Positions 26,381-36,919 of a DNA stretch of 64,000 bases are shown in pieces; within the stretch, counting starts at the first letter, position 1; each line of letters begins with the position of its first letter. The notes beneath the pieces are model-generated. The model worked only from the letters and a program-made list of their open reading frames with translations. It had not been told where the DNA came from and made no database searches. Made by a program: the position numbers and the translations under genes. The stretch is from positions 1-64,000 of the forward strand of contig JABWBC010000003.1 in NCBI GenBank assembly GCA_013360695.1. The letters run 5' to 3'. Origin of the DNA: Phycisphaerales bacterium (GTDB lineage: Bacteria; Planctomycetota; Phycisphaerae; Phycisphaerales; UBA1924).

Positions 26381-27979
26381 ATGCCGACCCTTCGAAAATC
26401 CGTACGGACATCTGTTGGCCGCGCCCTGGCGGGTGTGCTGGTCGCCGCGTCGTTGTCGCTGGCCGCGCCGCACGCGCGCGCGGACGAGTTCCTGGACAAG
26501 CTGAACGCGAGCCTGGCGGATGTCAGGAACCCGCAGAGGAGCGACCTGGTGCTCTTGCCGCTGCTCGCGAAGATGCAGCCGGCGCCGGCCAAGTACGCGA
26601 GGCTCGAGTCGCTGGCGCCGCTGTATCCGGGCTCGCCGGCGATGGCGGAGCTTTCGGCGTGGGCGAGCGCGCCGACGCAGAAGGCGATCCTCGACGCGAT
26701 CGCCAGCGTGGCCAAGGAGGACGACTATCGCAAGGCGATGGCGTTCGCCCAGCCGTACGGCGTGGAGGGCGTGCCGGTCGAGATGGTGTCGGCCCGTCTG
26801 TACACCGAGCTGGGCGACCCGCCGACCTTGGCGGGGGCGAAGTTCTATTACATGGATTCGATCCGTGCGATGGAGGTGCTGGTCCACGCCGACGCGATCC
26901 GTCGCGCGGGCGAGGGCGACACGATCGGCTCGATCAAGCTGCTGTGCGATTGGACGTTTTTCTGCCGCCAGATGACGGATCGGCGGTTTTTCCGCGAGGT
27001 GGTGTGGGCGTACGAGGCGATGATCGTGGCGCAGGAGCGTCTGCGCGACCTTGCGTACTGGGACACGCGCACGAAGAAGGCGCTGGAGCAGGCGTCGCAG
27101 CGCGATCAGCTTCCGGCGCTGGTGGCGCGGATGGACGAGGGCAAGGGGTACCTGGAGATGTCGCGCCTGCGCCTTCCGATCGGTGATCGGCTGGGGAGCG
27201 AGCAGGCGGTGGCGCGGGTGTACCAGCCGCGCGGCGGGGTGGACGCGAACGTGTTCGCGACCAGCATGTCGCGGATGGGCTCGTCGGAGTATCCGCTGCG
27301 TCTGTTCGGCGAGGCGGCCCGCTGGCAGGCGGCGGCGGGCACGCAGAAGAACTGGTTCGAGATCAACGAGCAGTTGCCGAGGCTGTACGCGGATTGGGAG
27401 TCGCGCTGGCGCCTCGACCCGTTCGACAAGCTGATGGAGAAGCCGTTCGTGTACGCGACGTTCGACCGCGCCGGGTTCGCGGTGCTGGACGCGACGGCGC
27501 CGGACATGGGGAGGCTGTTCACGCTGCGCCAGCAGTTGCAGGTGGAGCTGGCGGGCACGCGGCACGCGCTGGCGATCGTGGGGTACACGGCGGCGGCCAA
27601 GGCGTTCCCGCCGCAGTTGTCGTCGATCAGGCCGCAGTGGGTCCGGGCGTTGTCGGTGGATGCGTACAACCCGAACCGGGCGCGGGGCGCGGTGCCGCCG
27701 TTCGAGTTCTTCGTGCCGATGCGTGACCAGAAGGTCGATGCGCGGGGCGAGGCCAAGCCTCACGAGGTGAAGGTGTTCGTTGCGGGCGGCGCGAACTTTG
27801 ATCTGAAGCTGCGCGACGATCAGTTCCTGCTGTACTCGACGGGGCGTGACGGCGCGAACAATTACGCGGGGCGGGTGGACAACCGCCCGGACGCGGGCAT
27901 CGGCACGGACTACCTGATCTGGCCGCCGGTGTCGTCGTTGTATCGCCAGCACCTCTTGGACCTTGGGCAGATCAAGTGA
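26381..27979 (+). CDS. exported protein of unknown function
   Basis: 532 residues. A signal peptide with an Arg/Lys start and the cleavage-like ending PHARADEF (about 28-35) indicates export. The mature part is mostly helical in its first 250 residues, with no catalytic motif I recognise. Near the C-terminus, FEFFVPMRDQKVDARGEAKPHEV and NFDLKLRDDQFLLYSTGRDGANN look like the end of a secreted enzyme or scaffold. LLYSTGRDG resembles the Gly-rich LYSxG.DG ending of planctomycete secretion-related proteins, but I cannot assign it. It follows the ABC exporter by 47 bp and has its own promoter. Confidence 0.6.
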   Translation: MPTLRKSVRTSVGRALAGVLVAASLSLAAPHARADEFLDKLNASLADVRNPQRSDLVLLPLLAKMQPAPAKYARLESLAPLYPGSPAMAELSAWASAPTQKAILDAIASVAKEDDYRKAMAFAQPYGVEGVPVEMVSARLYTELGDPPTLAGAKFYYMDSIRAMEVLVHADAIRRAGEGDTIGSIKLLCDWTFFCRQMTDRRFFREVVWAYEAMIVAQERLRDLAYWDTRTKKALEQASQRDQLPALVARMDEGKGYLEMSRLRLPIGDRLGSEQAVARVYQPRGGVDANVFATSMSRMGSSEYPLRLFGEAARWQAAAGTQKNWFEINEQLPRLYADWESRWRLDPFDKLMEKPFVYATFDRAGFAVLDATAPDMGRLFTLRQQLQVELAGTRHALAIVGYTAAAKAFPPQLSSIRPQWVRALSVDAYNPNRARGAVPPFEFFVPMRDQKVDARGEAKPHEVKVFVAGGANFDLKLRDDQFLLYSTGRDGANNYAGRVDNRPDAGIGTDYLIWPPVSSLYRQHLLDLGQIK

Positions 27980-28081
27980 GGCGAGCGATCGCGGCCGCGG
28001 GACTTCCGGAGCAGGTCATCGAGGCGCCGCATCCCGCGACGCGGCCACGCTTCGTTTTCGGCGACGCCGGAGGGGCGGGTT

Positions 28082-28113
28082 CACTTTGCCACTCCGCCGC
28101 TTTGCCACTTCAC
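28082..28113. repeat. degenerate 8-bp tandem array (locus F)
   Basis: Plus-strand units CACTTTGC, CACTCCGC, CGCTTTGC and CACTTCAC. On the minus strand they read GTGAAGTG, GCAAAGCG, GCGGAGTG and GCAAAGTG, the same AGYGGYNN word as loci A and C. Confidence 0.7.
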
Positions 28114-28129
28114 TCTTTGTGAGGCACGA

Positions 28130-29110
28130 ATGACGACCCCTGAAACACACAAGCTCGTGATCATCGGTTCGGGCCCGGCGGGCTGGACGGCCGCGATCTA
28201 CGCCGCCCGCGCTCAGCTCCGTCCGGTCGTGTATTCCGGCGTGCCCAAGCAGAATCCGTCGATCGTTCTCCCGGGCGGGCAGCTCATGCTCACGACCGAG
28301 GTGGAGAACTATCCGGGATTCCCGCACGGCATCATGGGCCCGGAGATGATGGCCAAGTTCCAGGAACAGGCCGAGCGATTCGGGACCAGCGTCATCGGCG
28401 AGGATGTCGAGCGCTGCGATTTCTCGCAGCGCCCGTTCGTTCTGCACACCAGCGACGGAAAGCAGGTCCGGGTGCACGCGGTCGTCATCGCGACCGGCGC
28501 GACGGCCAACTGGCTGGGGCTCAAGAACGAGATGCGCCTTGCGACTTCGGGCGGCGGCGTGTCGGCGTGCGCCGTGTGCGATGGGGCGCTCCCCGTCTTC
28601 CGCGACCAGCCGCTCGCGGTCGTGGGCGGCGGCGACACCGCGATGGAGGAAGCGACCTATCTGACCAAGTTCGGCTCGACGGTCTACATCATCCACCGGC
28701 GCGATTCGCTCCGCGCCAGCAAGATCATGCAGAAGCGGTTCCTCGATCGGCCCAACGCCCGGGTGCTGTACAACAAGGCGGTGGTCGACGTGCTGGGCGG
28801 CGACCGCATCAGCGGCGTGCTGCTGGAGGACACCGTGACCAAGGAACGATCGGAGCTCGCCCTCGCGGGTCTCTTTGTCGCGATCGGGCATACGCCCGCG
28901 ACCTCGTTCCTGAAGGACAGCGGCGTGGAGCTCGATGAGGGCGGGTACGTGGCGCTCAAGACACGATCGAGCTACACCAATATCGAGGGCGTGTTCGCGG
29001 CCGGCGACGTCGCGGACAGCCACTACCGCCAGGCGGTGACGGCGTCGGGCATGGGGTGCCAGGCGGCGCTGGACGCGGAGCGCTGGCTGGCGGCCCGGGG
29101 AATCGACTGA
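28130..29110 (+). CDS. trxB: thioredoxin reductase
   Basis: 326 residues. It uses NADPH and FAD to reduce thioredoxin. Motifs: FAD-binding GSGPAGWTAAIYAARA (13-28), redox-active CAVC in SACAVCDGALP (about 148-151), NADPH-binding VVGGGDTAMEEA (about 165-176) and the C-terminal FAD motif GVFAAGDVADSHYRQAVTASGMGCQAA. The length is typical. GAGG lies eight bases before the ATG. The 8-bp array locus F sits directly upstream. Confidence 0.95.
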   Translation: MTTPETHKLVIIGSGPAGWTAAIYAARAQLRPVVYSGVPKQNPSIVLPGGQLMLTTEVENYPGFPHGIMGPEMMAKFQEQAERFGTSVIGEDVERCDFSQRPFVLHTSDGKQVRVHAVVIATGATANWLGLKNEMRLATSGGGVSACAVCDGALPVFRDQPLAVVGGGDTAMEEATYLTKFGSTVYIIHRRDSLRASKIMQKRFLDRPNARVLYNKAVVDVLGGDRISGVLLEDTVTKERSELALAGLFVAIGHTPATSFLKDSGVELDEGGYVALKTRSSYTNIEGVFAAGDVADSHYRQAVTASGMGCQAALDAERWLAARGID

Positions 29111-29136
29111 AGCGGCTCCAAGGAACGCGTCGCGGC

Positions 29137-29925
29137 TCAGCGCGCCACGCGGGGCGGCGGGGCGGGGGGGTCGGCGACCGGCTTGCTTAGGCCGAGCTTT
29201 TTGAGCAGGCCCTTGAGATCGCCGGGCCAGGGCGAATGCACATCGACCGTCGCGCCGGTGAGCGGGTGATCGAAGACGACGCGGTGGGAGTGGAGCGCGA
29301 GGCGCGGCGCCGCGTCGCGCACGCCGGGCGGGGCGTACAGGTCATCGCCAAGCACCGGGCATCCGATCGCGTTGAGGTGGACGCGGATCTGGTGCAGGCG
29401 CCCGGTGAGCAGGCGGCATTCGACCAGCGACGCGACGCGCGAGGTTTCAAGCACGCGATAGGCCGTGATCGCGGGCTTGCCGGCGCGCGAGATGCGGGCG
29501 AGGCGCGGCTTGCCGGTGGGGCGGTGCGAGAGGTCGCGGGTGTGGTCTTCGGCGATGGGCATTCGCAGCACGCCCTTGGGCTCCTTGGGCGCGCCCTTGA
29601 CGACGGCCCAGTAGAACTTCTTGATGGTGTGGTGCTCGAATTGCGCCCGGAGATTGTCGTAAGAGTCAGTTCGGAGCGCGACGATGAGGATGCCGCTGGT
29701 GGCGCGGTCGAGGCGGTGGAGGAGTCCAAAGTCGCGTGATTGCCCGAGGTTCTGCAGCGCCGGGCCGAAGCGGGCGAACAGGCCATTGAGCAGCGAATCG
29801 TCTTCGTGAGCAAGGCCGGGCTGAGTGACGGTGCCGGGGGGCTTGTTGACGACGACGAGGGCGTCGTCCTCAAAGAGGATTTTGAACGTGACTTTGTCGT
29901 TGGGTTGAACGCTGAACGTCGGCAC
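29137..29925 (-). CDS. RluA family pseudouridine synthase
   Basis: 262 residues starting at GTG 29925, with the Shine-Dalgarno CTGAGG five bases upstream. It isomerises uridine to pseudouridine in rRNA or tRNA. The catalytic motif HRLDRATSG (Asp is the nucleophile) is in FGLLHRLDRATSGILIVAL; VVNKPPGTVTQPG and LLTGRLHQIRVHL are the other two family signatures. The N-terminal S4 domain of RluC/RluD is absent. The C-terminus is Pro-rich (PPAPPPRVAR). The gene follows pgl by 7 bp, so the two are one transcription unit. Confidence 0.9.
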   Translation of the reverse strand: MPTFSVQPNDKVTFKILFEDDALVVVNKPPGTVTQPGLAHEDDSLLNGLFARFGPALQNLGQSRDFGLLHRLDRATSGILIVALRTDSYDNLRAQFEHHTIKKFYWAVVKGAPKEPKGVLRMPIAEDHTRDLSHRPTGKPRLARISRAGKPAITAYRVLETSRVASLVECRLLTGRLHQIRVHLNAIGCPVLGDDLYAPPGVRDAAPRLALHSHRVVFDHPLTGATVDVHSPWPGDLKGLLKKLGLSKPVADPPAPPPRVAR

Positions 29926-29932
29926 GCGCACC

Positions 29933-30697
29933 TCAGGTTGTTGGCGGCGTGAATGCGCACGCGGCGTGGTCAAGGTACCAGCGGAGCTCGCCGCCCACGG
30001 GGCGGATCGAGAGCCAGGGGTGGAGCGTCGCGGGGGGCGCGTCGCTGAGCATCTCAAGCGTGGCGCGGCTCGACTCGCCCGGCGCGAGCATGGCGACAAA
30101 GCGCGCGGCGTTGAGCATGCGCCGGGTCATGGCGAAGCGCTCGTCGAGCGGGCGCTGGAAAAACAGGCGGTCCTCGGGGTCGGCGGGCATCGCGCGGCTG
30201 GCGGCGGCCTCGTCGGGCGATGGTACGCCCAGCAGGACGAAGTCGAGGCGATCGTGGCCCTTTTCGCGCCAGCCGAGATGCTCGCCGAGCTGACGCTCGT
30301 ATTCGAGCGCGGGATCGGCGGAGGTGAAGGTGACGGCGTGGGCCTGCTCGGGCGGCATGTCGGACTGGTCGACGATCAGGCCGCGGAGCATGTCGAAATT
30401 GGCGGGGCGAGAGGGGCCGGGGGAGAGGTGTTCATCGACGAGCCAGAGGTGCGTGCGTTTCCAGGGGATGTCGCGGAGGGGCGGGTCGTACATCAGGCGG
30501 CGGAGGAACGGCTCGACCGGCGCCGAGACCGAGATCGCCAGGTGGAAGTCGCCGAACGCGCGCACGCAGTTGCGCGAGTGGATCATGAGGTCCGCGGCGG
30601 CGGCGTCGATCGCATCGTCCGCGGCCTGGCGCACGATCACCGTCCCCGGGAGGCGGGGCGGGACGGGCTCGGGGACAAGGTCGTACGATTCGATCAT
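29933..30697 (-). CDS. pgl: 6-phosphogluconolactonase
   Basis: 254 residues from the ATG at 30697. It hydrolyses 6-phosphogluconolactone in the oxidative pentose phosphate pathway. The family look is visible in FGDFHLAISVSAPVEPFL, the conserved THLWLVDEHLSPGPSRPANF (about 101-120, matching the DER.V...SN region) and HDRLDFVLLGVPSPDEAA, where most family members have GMGxDGHxAS. Here the Gly/His residues of that motif are changed (LLGVPSPDEAAAS), so catalytic competence is not certain. The substrate assignment is therefore moderately confident. Confidence 0.7.
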   Translation of the reverse strand: MIESYDLVPEPVPPRLPGTVIVRQAADDAIDAAAADLMIHSRNCVRAFGDFHLAISVSAPVEPFLRRLMYDPPLRDIPWKRTHLWLVDEHLSPGPSRPANFDMLRGLIVDQSDMPPEQAHAVTFTSADPALEYERQLGEHLGWREKGHDRLDFVLLGVPSPDEAAASRAMPADPEDRLFFQRPLDERFAMTRRMLNAARFVAMLAPGESSRATLEMLSDAPPATLHPWLSIRPVGGELRWYLDHAACAFTPPTT

Positions 30698-30770
30698 CGC
30701 TCCGGGTATTGTGGGCGCTGCAAGGGCGGAACGCCAGTCGGAACGGGAGTTTGTGGGGCGGAGGGTTAGG

Positions 30771-30812
30771 GGCAATCGGCAACAGGCAATGGGGCGTGGG
30801 CAGTGGGGAAGA
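30771..30812. repeat. degenerate 7-bp tandem array (locus I)
   Basis: Six units: GGCAATC, GGCAACA, GGCAATG, GGGCGTG, GGCAGTG and GGGAAGA. They share words with locus J at 20430. The array lies between the divergent pgl and thiE genes. Confidence 0.7.
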
Positions 30813-30914
30813 CGGCGGGCGCGTGGCGAGCGAGTGATTCAAGCGTTGCGGTCGCCCGCGGGTTGGTGAGGCGCGGCGCGTGCGTCGAGTGAAGTGAGCG
30901 AGGCGGGAGATCTT

Positions 30915-32054
30915 GTGACACCACTGGCGCGGATCATCGACGCGAATCTGAACCGGGCCCGCGAGGCGCTGCGCACGTTGGAGGATTTGGCGCGTTTCGT
31001 GCTGGATGACGAAGCGATGTGTGCGCGGCTGAAGCGGGCGCGGCATGGGCTGGTTGAGGCCGCGGAGATGCTGCCGATCGATCGGGCGGCACTCCTTGCG
31101 TGGCGCGATACGCCGGGCGACGTGGGGACGCGTGTGAGCGCGCCGGGCGAGTACCAGCGCACAACGGCGGGCGACATCGCGGCGGCGGCGTTCGGGCGCT
31201 TGCAGGAAGCGCTACGCTCGATGGAGGAGTGCGGCAAGGCGATGTCAGAAGGCGTGGTCGCGGGCCTTGGTGCGAGCGCTGGTGTGAGCGCGGAGGGGGA
31301 CGACCGCGAACCGACCCTCGTGGGACGTGGGCATGGCGGTGCGGTGAACGCCGCCGGGGCATTTGAGTCGATCCGCTACGAGTCATATGAGATCGAGCGA
31401 TTGCTGTTGCAGCGGCTTTCCGCCGGGCGGCCAGGGCAATGGACGCTGTGCGTTCTGCTCACGACGTCGATGTGCGCCCACCACTCGCTGCCGCGCGTCG
31501 CGGAGCTGTGCATCGAGGGCGGCGCGTCGGCGCTGCAGGTGCGCGAGAAAGACATGGACGCACGCGAGTTCCTGAGCGTGATTCGGCGCGTGATGGAGAT
31601 CGCGAGGCCCGCCGGCGTGCCGGTGATCGTCAACGATCGCGCGGACCTCGCAATGCTCGCGGGGGCGGCGGGCGTTCACGTCGGCCAGAGCGATCTCTCG
31701 GTGCGCGATGTTCGACGCCTGGCGGGCGCGTCGCTCCTCGTGGGTGTTTCGACGACGAACCCAGAGCAGGCGCGACGGGCGGCGGCGGACGGCGCGGACT
31801 ACTGCGGCGTGGGCCCGATGTTCGCGACGACGACGAAGGAACGAGCCCCGGCGGGCGTGGCGTATCTGCGTGAGTATCTCGGGGAGACGGCGTGCCGCGG
31901 TGTACCGCACCTGGCGATCGGGGGAATCTCCCCCGACAACGTCGGCGAACTGGTCGAGGCCGGCTGCCGCGGCGTGGCGGTGTCGGGCGGCGTGTGCCGG
32001 TCGAGCGACCCGCGGGGTGTGTGCGAGCGATTGGTCGCGGCGCTCCAGCGGTAG
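30915..32054 (+). CDS. thiE: thiamine phosphate synthase with ThiD2-like N-terminal domain
   Basis: 379 residues from the GTG at 30915 (GGGAG upstream); a GTG at 30894 would add seven residues. The C-terminal half is ThiE, which joins hydroxymethylpyrimidine pyrophosphate and thiazole phosphate: ALQVREKDMD, VIVNDRADLAMLAGAAGVHVGQSDL, DYCGVGPMFATTTKE and LAIGGISPDNVGEL. The N-terminal half (RIIDANLNRAREALRTLEDLARF) matches the ThiD2 domain seen in cyanobacterial and planctomycete bifunctional forms. A low-complexity linker of about 50 residues joins the two. Confidence 0.9.
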   Translation: MTPLARIIDANLNRAREALRTLEDLARFVLDDEAMCARLKRARHGLVEAAEMLPIDRAALLAWRDTPGDVGTRVSAPGEYQRTTAGDIAAAAFGRLQEALRSMEECGKAMSEGVVAGLGASAGVSAEGDDREPTLVGRGHGGAVNAAGAFESIRYESYEIERLLLQRLSAGRPGQWTLCVLLTTSMCAHHSLPRVAELCIEGGASALQVREKDMDAREFLSVIRRVMEIARPAGVPVIVNDRADLAMLAGAAGVHVGQSDLSVRDVRRLAGASLLVGVSTTNPEQARRAAADGADYCGVGPMFATTTKERAPAGVAYLREYLGETACRGVPHLAIGGISPDNVGELVEAGCRGVAVSGGVCRSSDPRGVCERLVAALQR

Positions 32055-32084
32055 GTGCTCATTTGCGCCGGCGTCGCGGGCCGA

Positions 32085-32090
32085 TACACT
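32085..32090 (+). promoter_or_regulatory. candidate -10 element TACACT, leaderless layout
   Basis: TACACT, five bases (CCGGT), then the ATG at 32096. There is no Shine-Dalgarno site. Confidence 0.55.
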
Positions 32091-32095
32091 CCGGT

Positions 32096-33319
32096 ATGCC
32101 CGTTACCTTTCAGCAGCACCGACTCTCCAACGGCCTGACGATCATCGCGGAGACCGACCCCTCGGCCCACACGACGGCGGCGGGTTTCTTCGTCAAAACC
32201 GGGGCCCGCGACGAGGCCGCCCCGGTGATGGGCGTCAGCCATTTCCTTGAACACATGATGTTCAAGGGCACCGACGACATCTCGGCGGAAGAGCTGAACC
32301 GGCGCTTCGACGACCTAGGCGCGCGGAACAACGCGTTCACCAGCGCGGAGATGACATGCTTCTACGCGAGCGTGCTCCCAGAGCGGTTCGATGAGGTGGT
32401 GTCTTTGCTCGCCAGGATGATGCGCCCGGCGCTGCGCCAGGCGGACTTTGACACCGAGAAGGGCGTGATCCTCGAAGAGATCGCGATGTATAAGGACAAC
32501 CCGTTCTGGGTGCTGTACGAGGCCGCGATCGAGAAGCACTTCGGCTCGCACCCGCTCTCGCACCGCGTGCTGGGCACGACCGAGACCATCACGGCGCTGC
32601 AGCGCGACCAGATGATGGAATATTTCCGCGCTCGCTATTCCGCGGACAACACAACGCTGGCGGTGGCGGGGCGCGTGGACTTTGCAAAGCTCGTCGCGCT
32701 GGCCGAGAACATGTGCGGCTCGTGGGAGCGCACGGGCGCGGCTCGCGACGCCAACCGCCCGCGCCCCGTGGGCGGTGAGTTCACGATCGAAGACGACAAA
32801 GTGAGCCGTGCGTACATCCTGGGCCTGGCCGATGCGCCGGCGATCGAGGACGAGCGGCGGTACGCGGCGGGGATGCTGGCGCAGGTGCTGGGATCGCCGG
32901 ACAACAGCCTGCTCCACTGGGCGCTCATCGAGACGGGCCTTGCGGAAGAGGCACAGGCCGCGTTCGACGCGCACGACGGCGTGGGGCACTATTTCATCTA
33001 CGCGTCGGCGGACCCGGCGCGGATCGATGACGTGTGGGCGCAGGTGCAAACGCAGGTCGGCCGATTGATCGACGCGGTGACGCCGGACGACCTGGAGCGG
33101 CTGCGCAACAAGGCCGCGACGGCGTTGACGGTGGGCGGCGAGCGCCCGGGCGATCGCATGCACCGGCTGGGTCGGCTCTGGACGACGACCGCGCAGTACC
33201 GCCCGCTGGAGACGGAATTGGAACGAATCACGAAGGTGACGCTGGATGACCTGCGCGCGGTGGCGACGGCGTATCCGATCAGGCCGGTGACGGTGGGGAA
33301 GCTGGTGCCGAAGGGATGA
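32096..33319 (+). CDS. M16 family zinc peptidase
   Basis: 407 residues, the size of PqqL/MPP-beta-like M16B peptidases. The inverted zinc motif HFLEHMMFKG (HxxEH) lies near 49-53 and the third ligand is in EKGVILEEIAMYKDNP, about 75 residues later. AFTSAEMTCFYASVL and the C-terminal half (ILGLADAPAIEDERRYAAGMLAQVLG) complete the two-domain fold. No signal peptide is present, so it probably acts in the cytoplasm. The ATG at 32096 is selected because a TACACT hexamer stands five bases before it. Confidence 0.9.
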   Translation: MPVTFQQHRLSNGLTIIAETDPSAHTTAAGFFVKTGARDEAAPVMGVSHFLEHMMFKGTDDISAEELNRRFDDLGARNNAFTSAEMTCFYASVLPERFDEVVSLLARMMRPALRQADFDTEKGVILEEIAMYKDNPFWVLYEAAIEKHFGSHPLSHRVLGTTETITALQRDQMMEYFRARYSADNTTLAVAGRVDFAKLVALAENMCGSWERTGAARDANRPRPVGGEFTIEDDKVSRAYILGLADAPAIEDERRYAAGMLAQVLGSPDNSLLHWALIETGLAEEAQAAFDAHDGVGHYFIYASADPARIDDVWAQVQTQVGRLIDAVTPDDLERLRNKAATALTVGGERPGDRMHRLGRLWTTTAQYRPLETELERITKVTLDDLRAVATAYPIRPVTVGKLVPKG

Positions 33320-33534
33320 GGGCTTCGGATTCGCTTGATGGCATCGAGCCGGCTGCGCACCGTTTGCTGCTGCCGCAGGCCGAGGTCGTGAAGCCAGCGT
33401 CGCGAAGATGCGGCCGCGGCACGTATGAAGACACCGACCGCGAAGTCGCCGCCGGTGGTGGGAATTCCTGGGTGCATTGGGGTTCGTGAGGCGTCGAGAC
33501 CGGGTGAAGCACACCGATCCGGCGACGGTCGCGC

Positions 33535-35646
<2,112 letters not shown>

Positions 35647-35681
35647 GGCCGAGCCTCCTTGCACAGATTGACCAACCGGCG

Positions 35682-35697
35682 GTGCGCGATCGCGCAC
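35682..35697. promoter_or_regulatory. 16-bp perfect palindrome upstream of prkA
   Basis: GTGCGCGATCGCGCAC is perfectly symmetric and begins 36 bp before the prkA start codon, a position suited to an operator. It could also be a chance GC-rich palindrome. Confidence 0.4.
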
Positions 35698-35935
35698 ATC
35701 GTCCTATCGGCACCGGGCGGGCCTCGCACAACTCGGACCCGCGATCTCTCCAGAGTTCGATACGCACAATTCGCCCGGCGTATTCACAATCTGGGGGAGT
35801 TACACGCCCGCGCAAACTCCGCGCCGATCGGGCGCGAGTCGTGGCGATGGCAGCCTCGGTGCTGGGGCTTCCGCCCGGTCGGCGGGCGATGGACGCTGGG
35901 CGGGGGGCGGCCCGGCACGGCGCGGGGCCTGGCAC

Positions 35936-35941
35936 TAGGCT
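35936..35941 (+). promoter_or_regulatory. candidate -10 element TAGGCT, leaderless layout
   Basis: TAGGCT, six bases (TGGGGC), then the ATG at 35948. There is no Shine-Dalgarno site. Confidence 0.55.
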
Positions 35942-35947
35942 TGGGGC

Positions 35948-36919
35948 ATGAGCACCGGCCCCAAGGTCTGCGTCGTGGGTTCCGTCAACATGGACATCGT
36001 GGTGCGCTGCCCACGCCTGCCCAGGCCGGGAGAGACGCTTCTGGGAAGCTCGTACAAGGCCTTCCCGGGCGGCAAGGGGGCGAACCAGGCGGTGGCGGCG
36101 GCAAGGCTTGGCGCGCGGGTCACCTTAGTCGGCGCCGTTGGCGATGATGCGCACGGACGCGAGCTGTTCAAAACCCTTGAGGGCGAGGCGATCGACCTCT
36201 CGCACCTGTTCGTGCGCTCCGGGCGGGCCTCGGGGCTGGCGATGATCACGGTGGCCGAGGGCGGCGAGAACACCATCATCGTCGCGCCGGGCGCGAACGC
36301 GACGCTCACCGCGGACGAGGTGTCGTTGGCACGCGTGGCGATCGAAACCAGCGACGTGCTTCTGATGCAACTCGAAACTCCCACTTCCGCGGTGCTGGCG
36401 GCGGCCAAGATCGCGGCCGACGCGGGCAAGCCCGTGATCCTCAACGCCGCGCCGGCCCGCGCGATCCCGCCGGAACTGGCGCGATTGGTGAGCGTGCTGG
36501 TCGTGAACCGGACCGAGGCGGGAATCCTGGGCGGATTGGACCCGAGCGTGGAGCCATCGCGGCTGGCGCTGCGCTTGGCGGATGCCGGGCCGACGGCGGT
36601 GGTGCTGACGCTGGGGAGCCAGGGCGCGGTGGTGGCGTATCGGAATCGCCCCAAGCGCGTGGGGAGTTTCTCGGTGCAGGCCGTGGATTCGGTCGGCGCG
36701 GGCGATGCGTTCGCCGGCGCCCTGGCGTTCGGCTGGCCGGCGGTTCACGCCGCGTTCAGGGCCAAGAGCCCCGATGAGTTCGCGCTCCTCGACCTGGCGC
36801 TGGCGATGGCGTCGGCGGCGGGGGCGCTGGCGACGACCAAGGCGGGCGCGATCCCGTCGCTCCCGCACAAGGGCGAGGTCGATGCGCTGGTGGCCCAGCA
36901 CGCGGGGAGCATGTCATGA
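35948..36919 (+). CDS. rbsK: ribokinase (PfkB family sugar kinase)
   Basis: 323 residues. It phosphorylates D-ribose or a related sugar. Motifs: GSVNMDIVVRCPRLPRPGET (start), FPGGKGANQAVAAARLG (about 38-54, PfkB signature 1), LETP, LNAAPAR, NRTEAGILGG, LTLGSQGAV and DSVGAGDAFAGALAF (about 246-260, signature 2 with the catalytic Asp). The length and motif order match RbsK. It overlaps the next gene, a GH2 glycosidase, by 4 bp (ATGA), which suggests the kinase acts on a sugar released by it. Confidence 0.93.
   Translation: MSTGPKVCVVGSVNMDIVVRCPRLPRPGETLLGSSYKAFPGGKGANQAVAAARLGARVTLVGAVGDDAHGRELFKTLEGEAIDLSHLFVRSGRASGLAMITVAEGGENTIIVAPGANATLTADEVSLARVAIETSDVLLMQLETPTSAVLAAAKIAADAGKPVILNAAPARAIPPELARLVSVLVVNRTEAGILGGLDPSVEPSRLALRLADAGPTAVVLTLGSQGAVVAYRNRPKRVGSFSVQAVDSVGAGDAFAGALAFGWPAVHAAFRAKSPDEFALLDLALAMASAAGALATTKAGAIPSLPHKGEVDALVAQHAGSMS

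Larger units (their letters stand above)
35647..35947. other. divergent promoter region of prkA and rbsK
   Basis: 301 bp. It contains the palindrome at 35682-35697 close to prkA and the TAGGCT hexamer of rbsK at the other end. No gene is supported. Confidence 0.6.

Noticed and set aside
24516-26411. Long minus-strand open frame opposite the ABC transporter genes
   Set aside because: Arg/His/Gln-rich composition typical of a shadow frame; the plus-strand genes have clear motifs.
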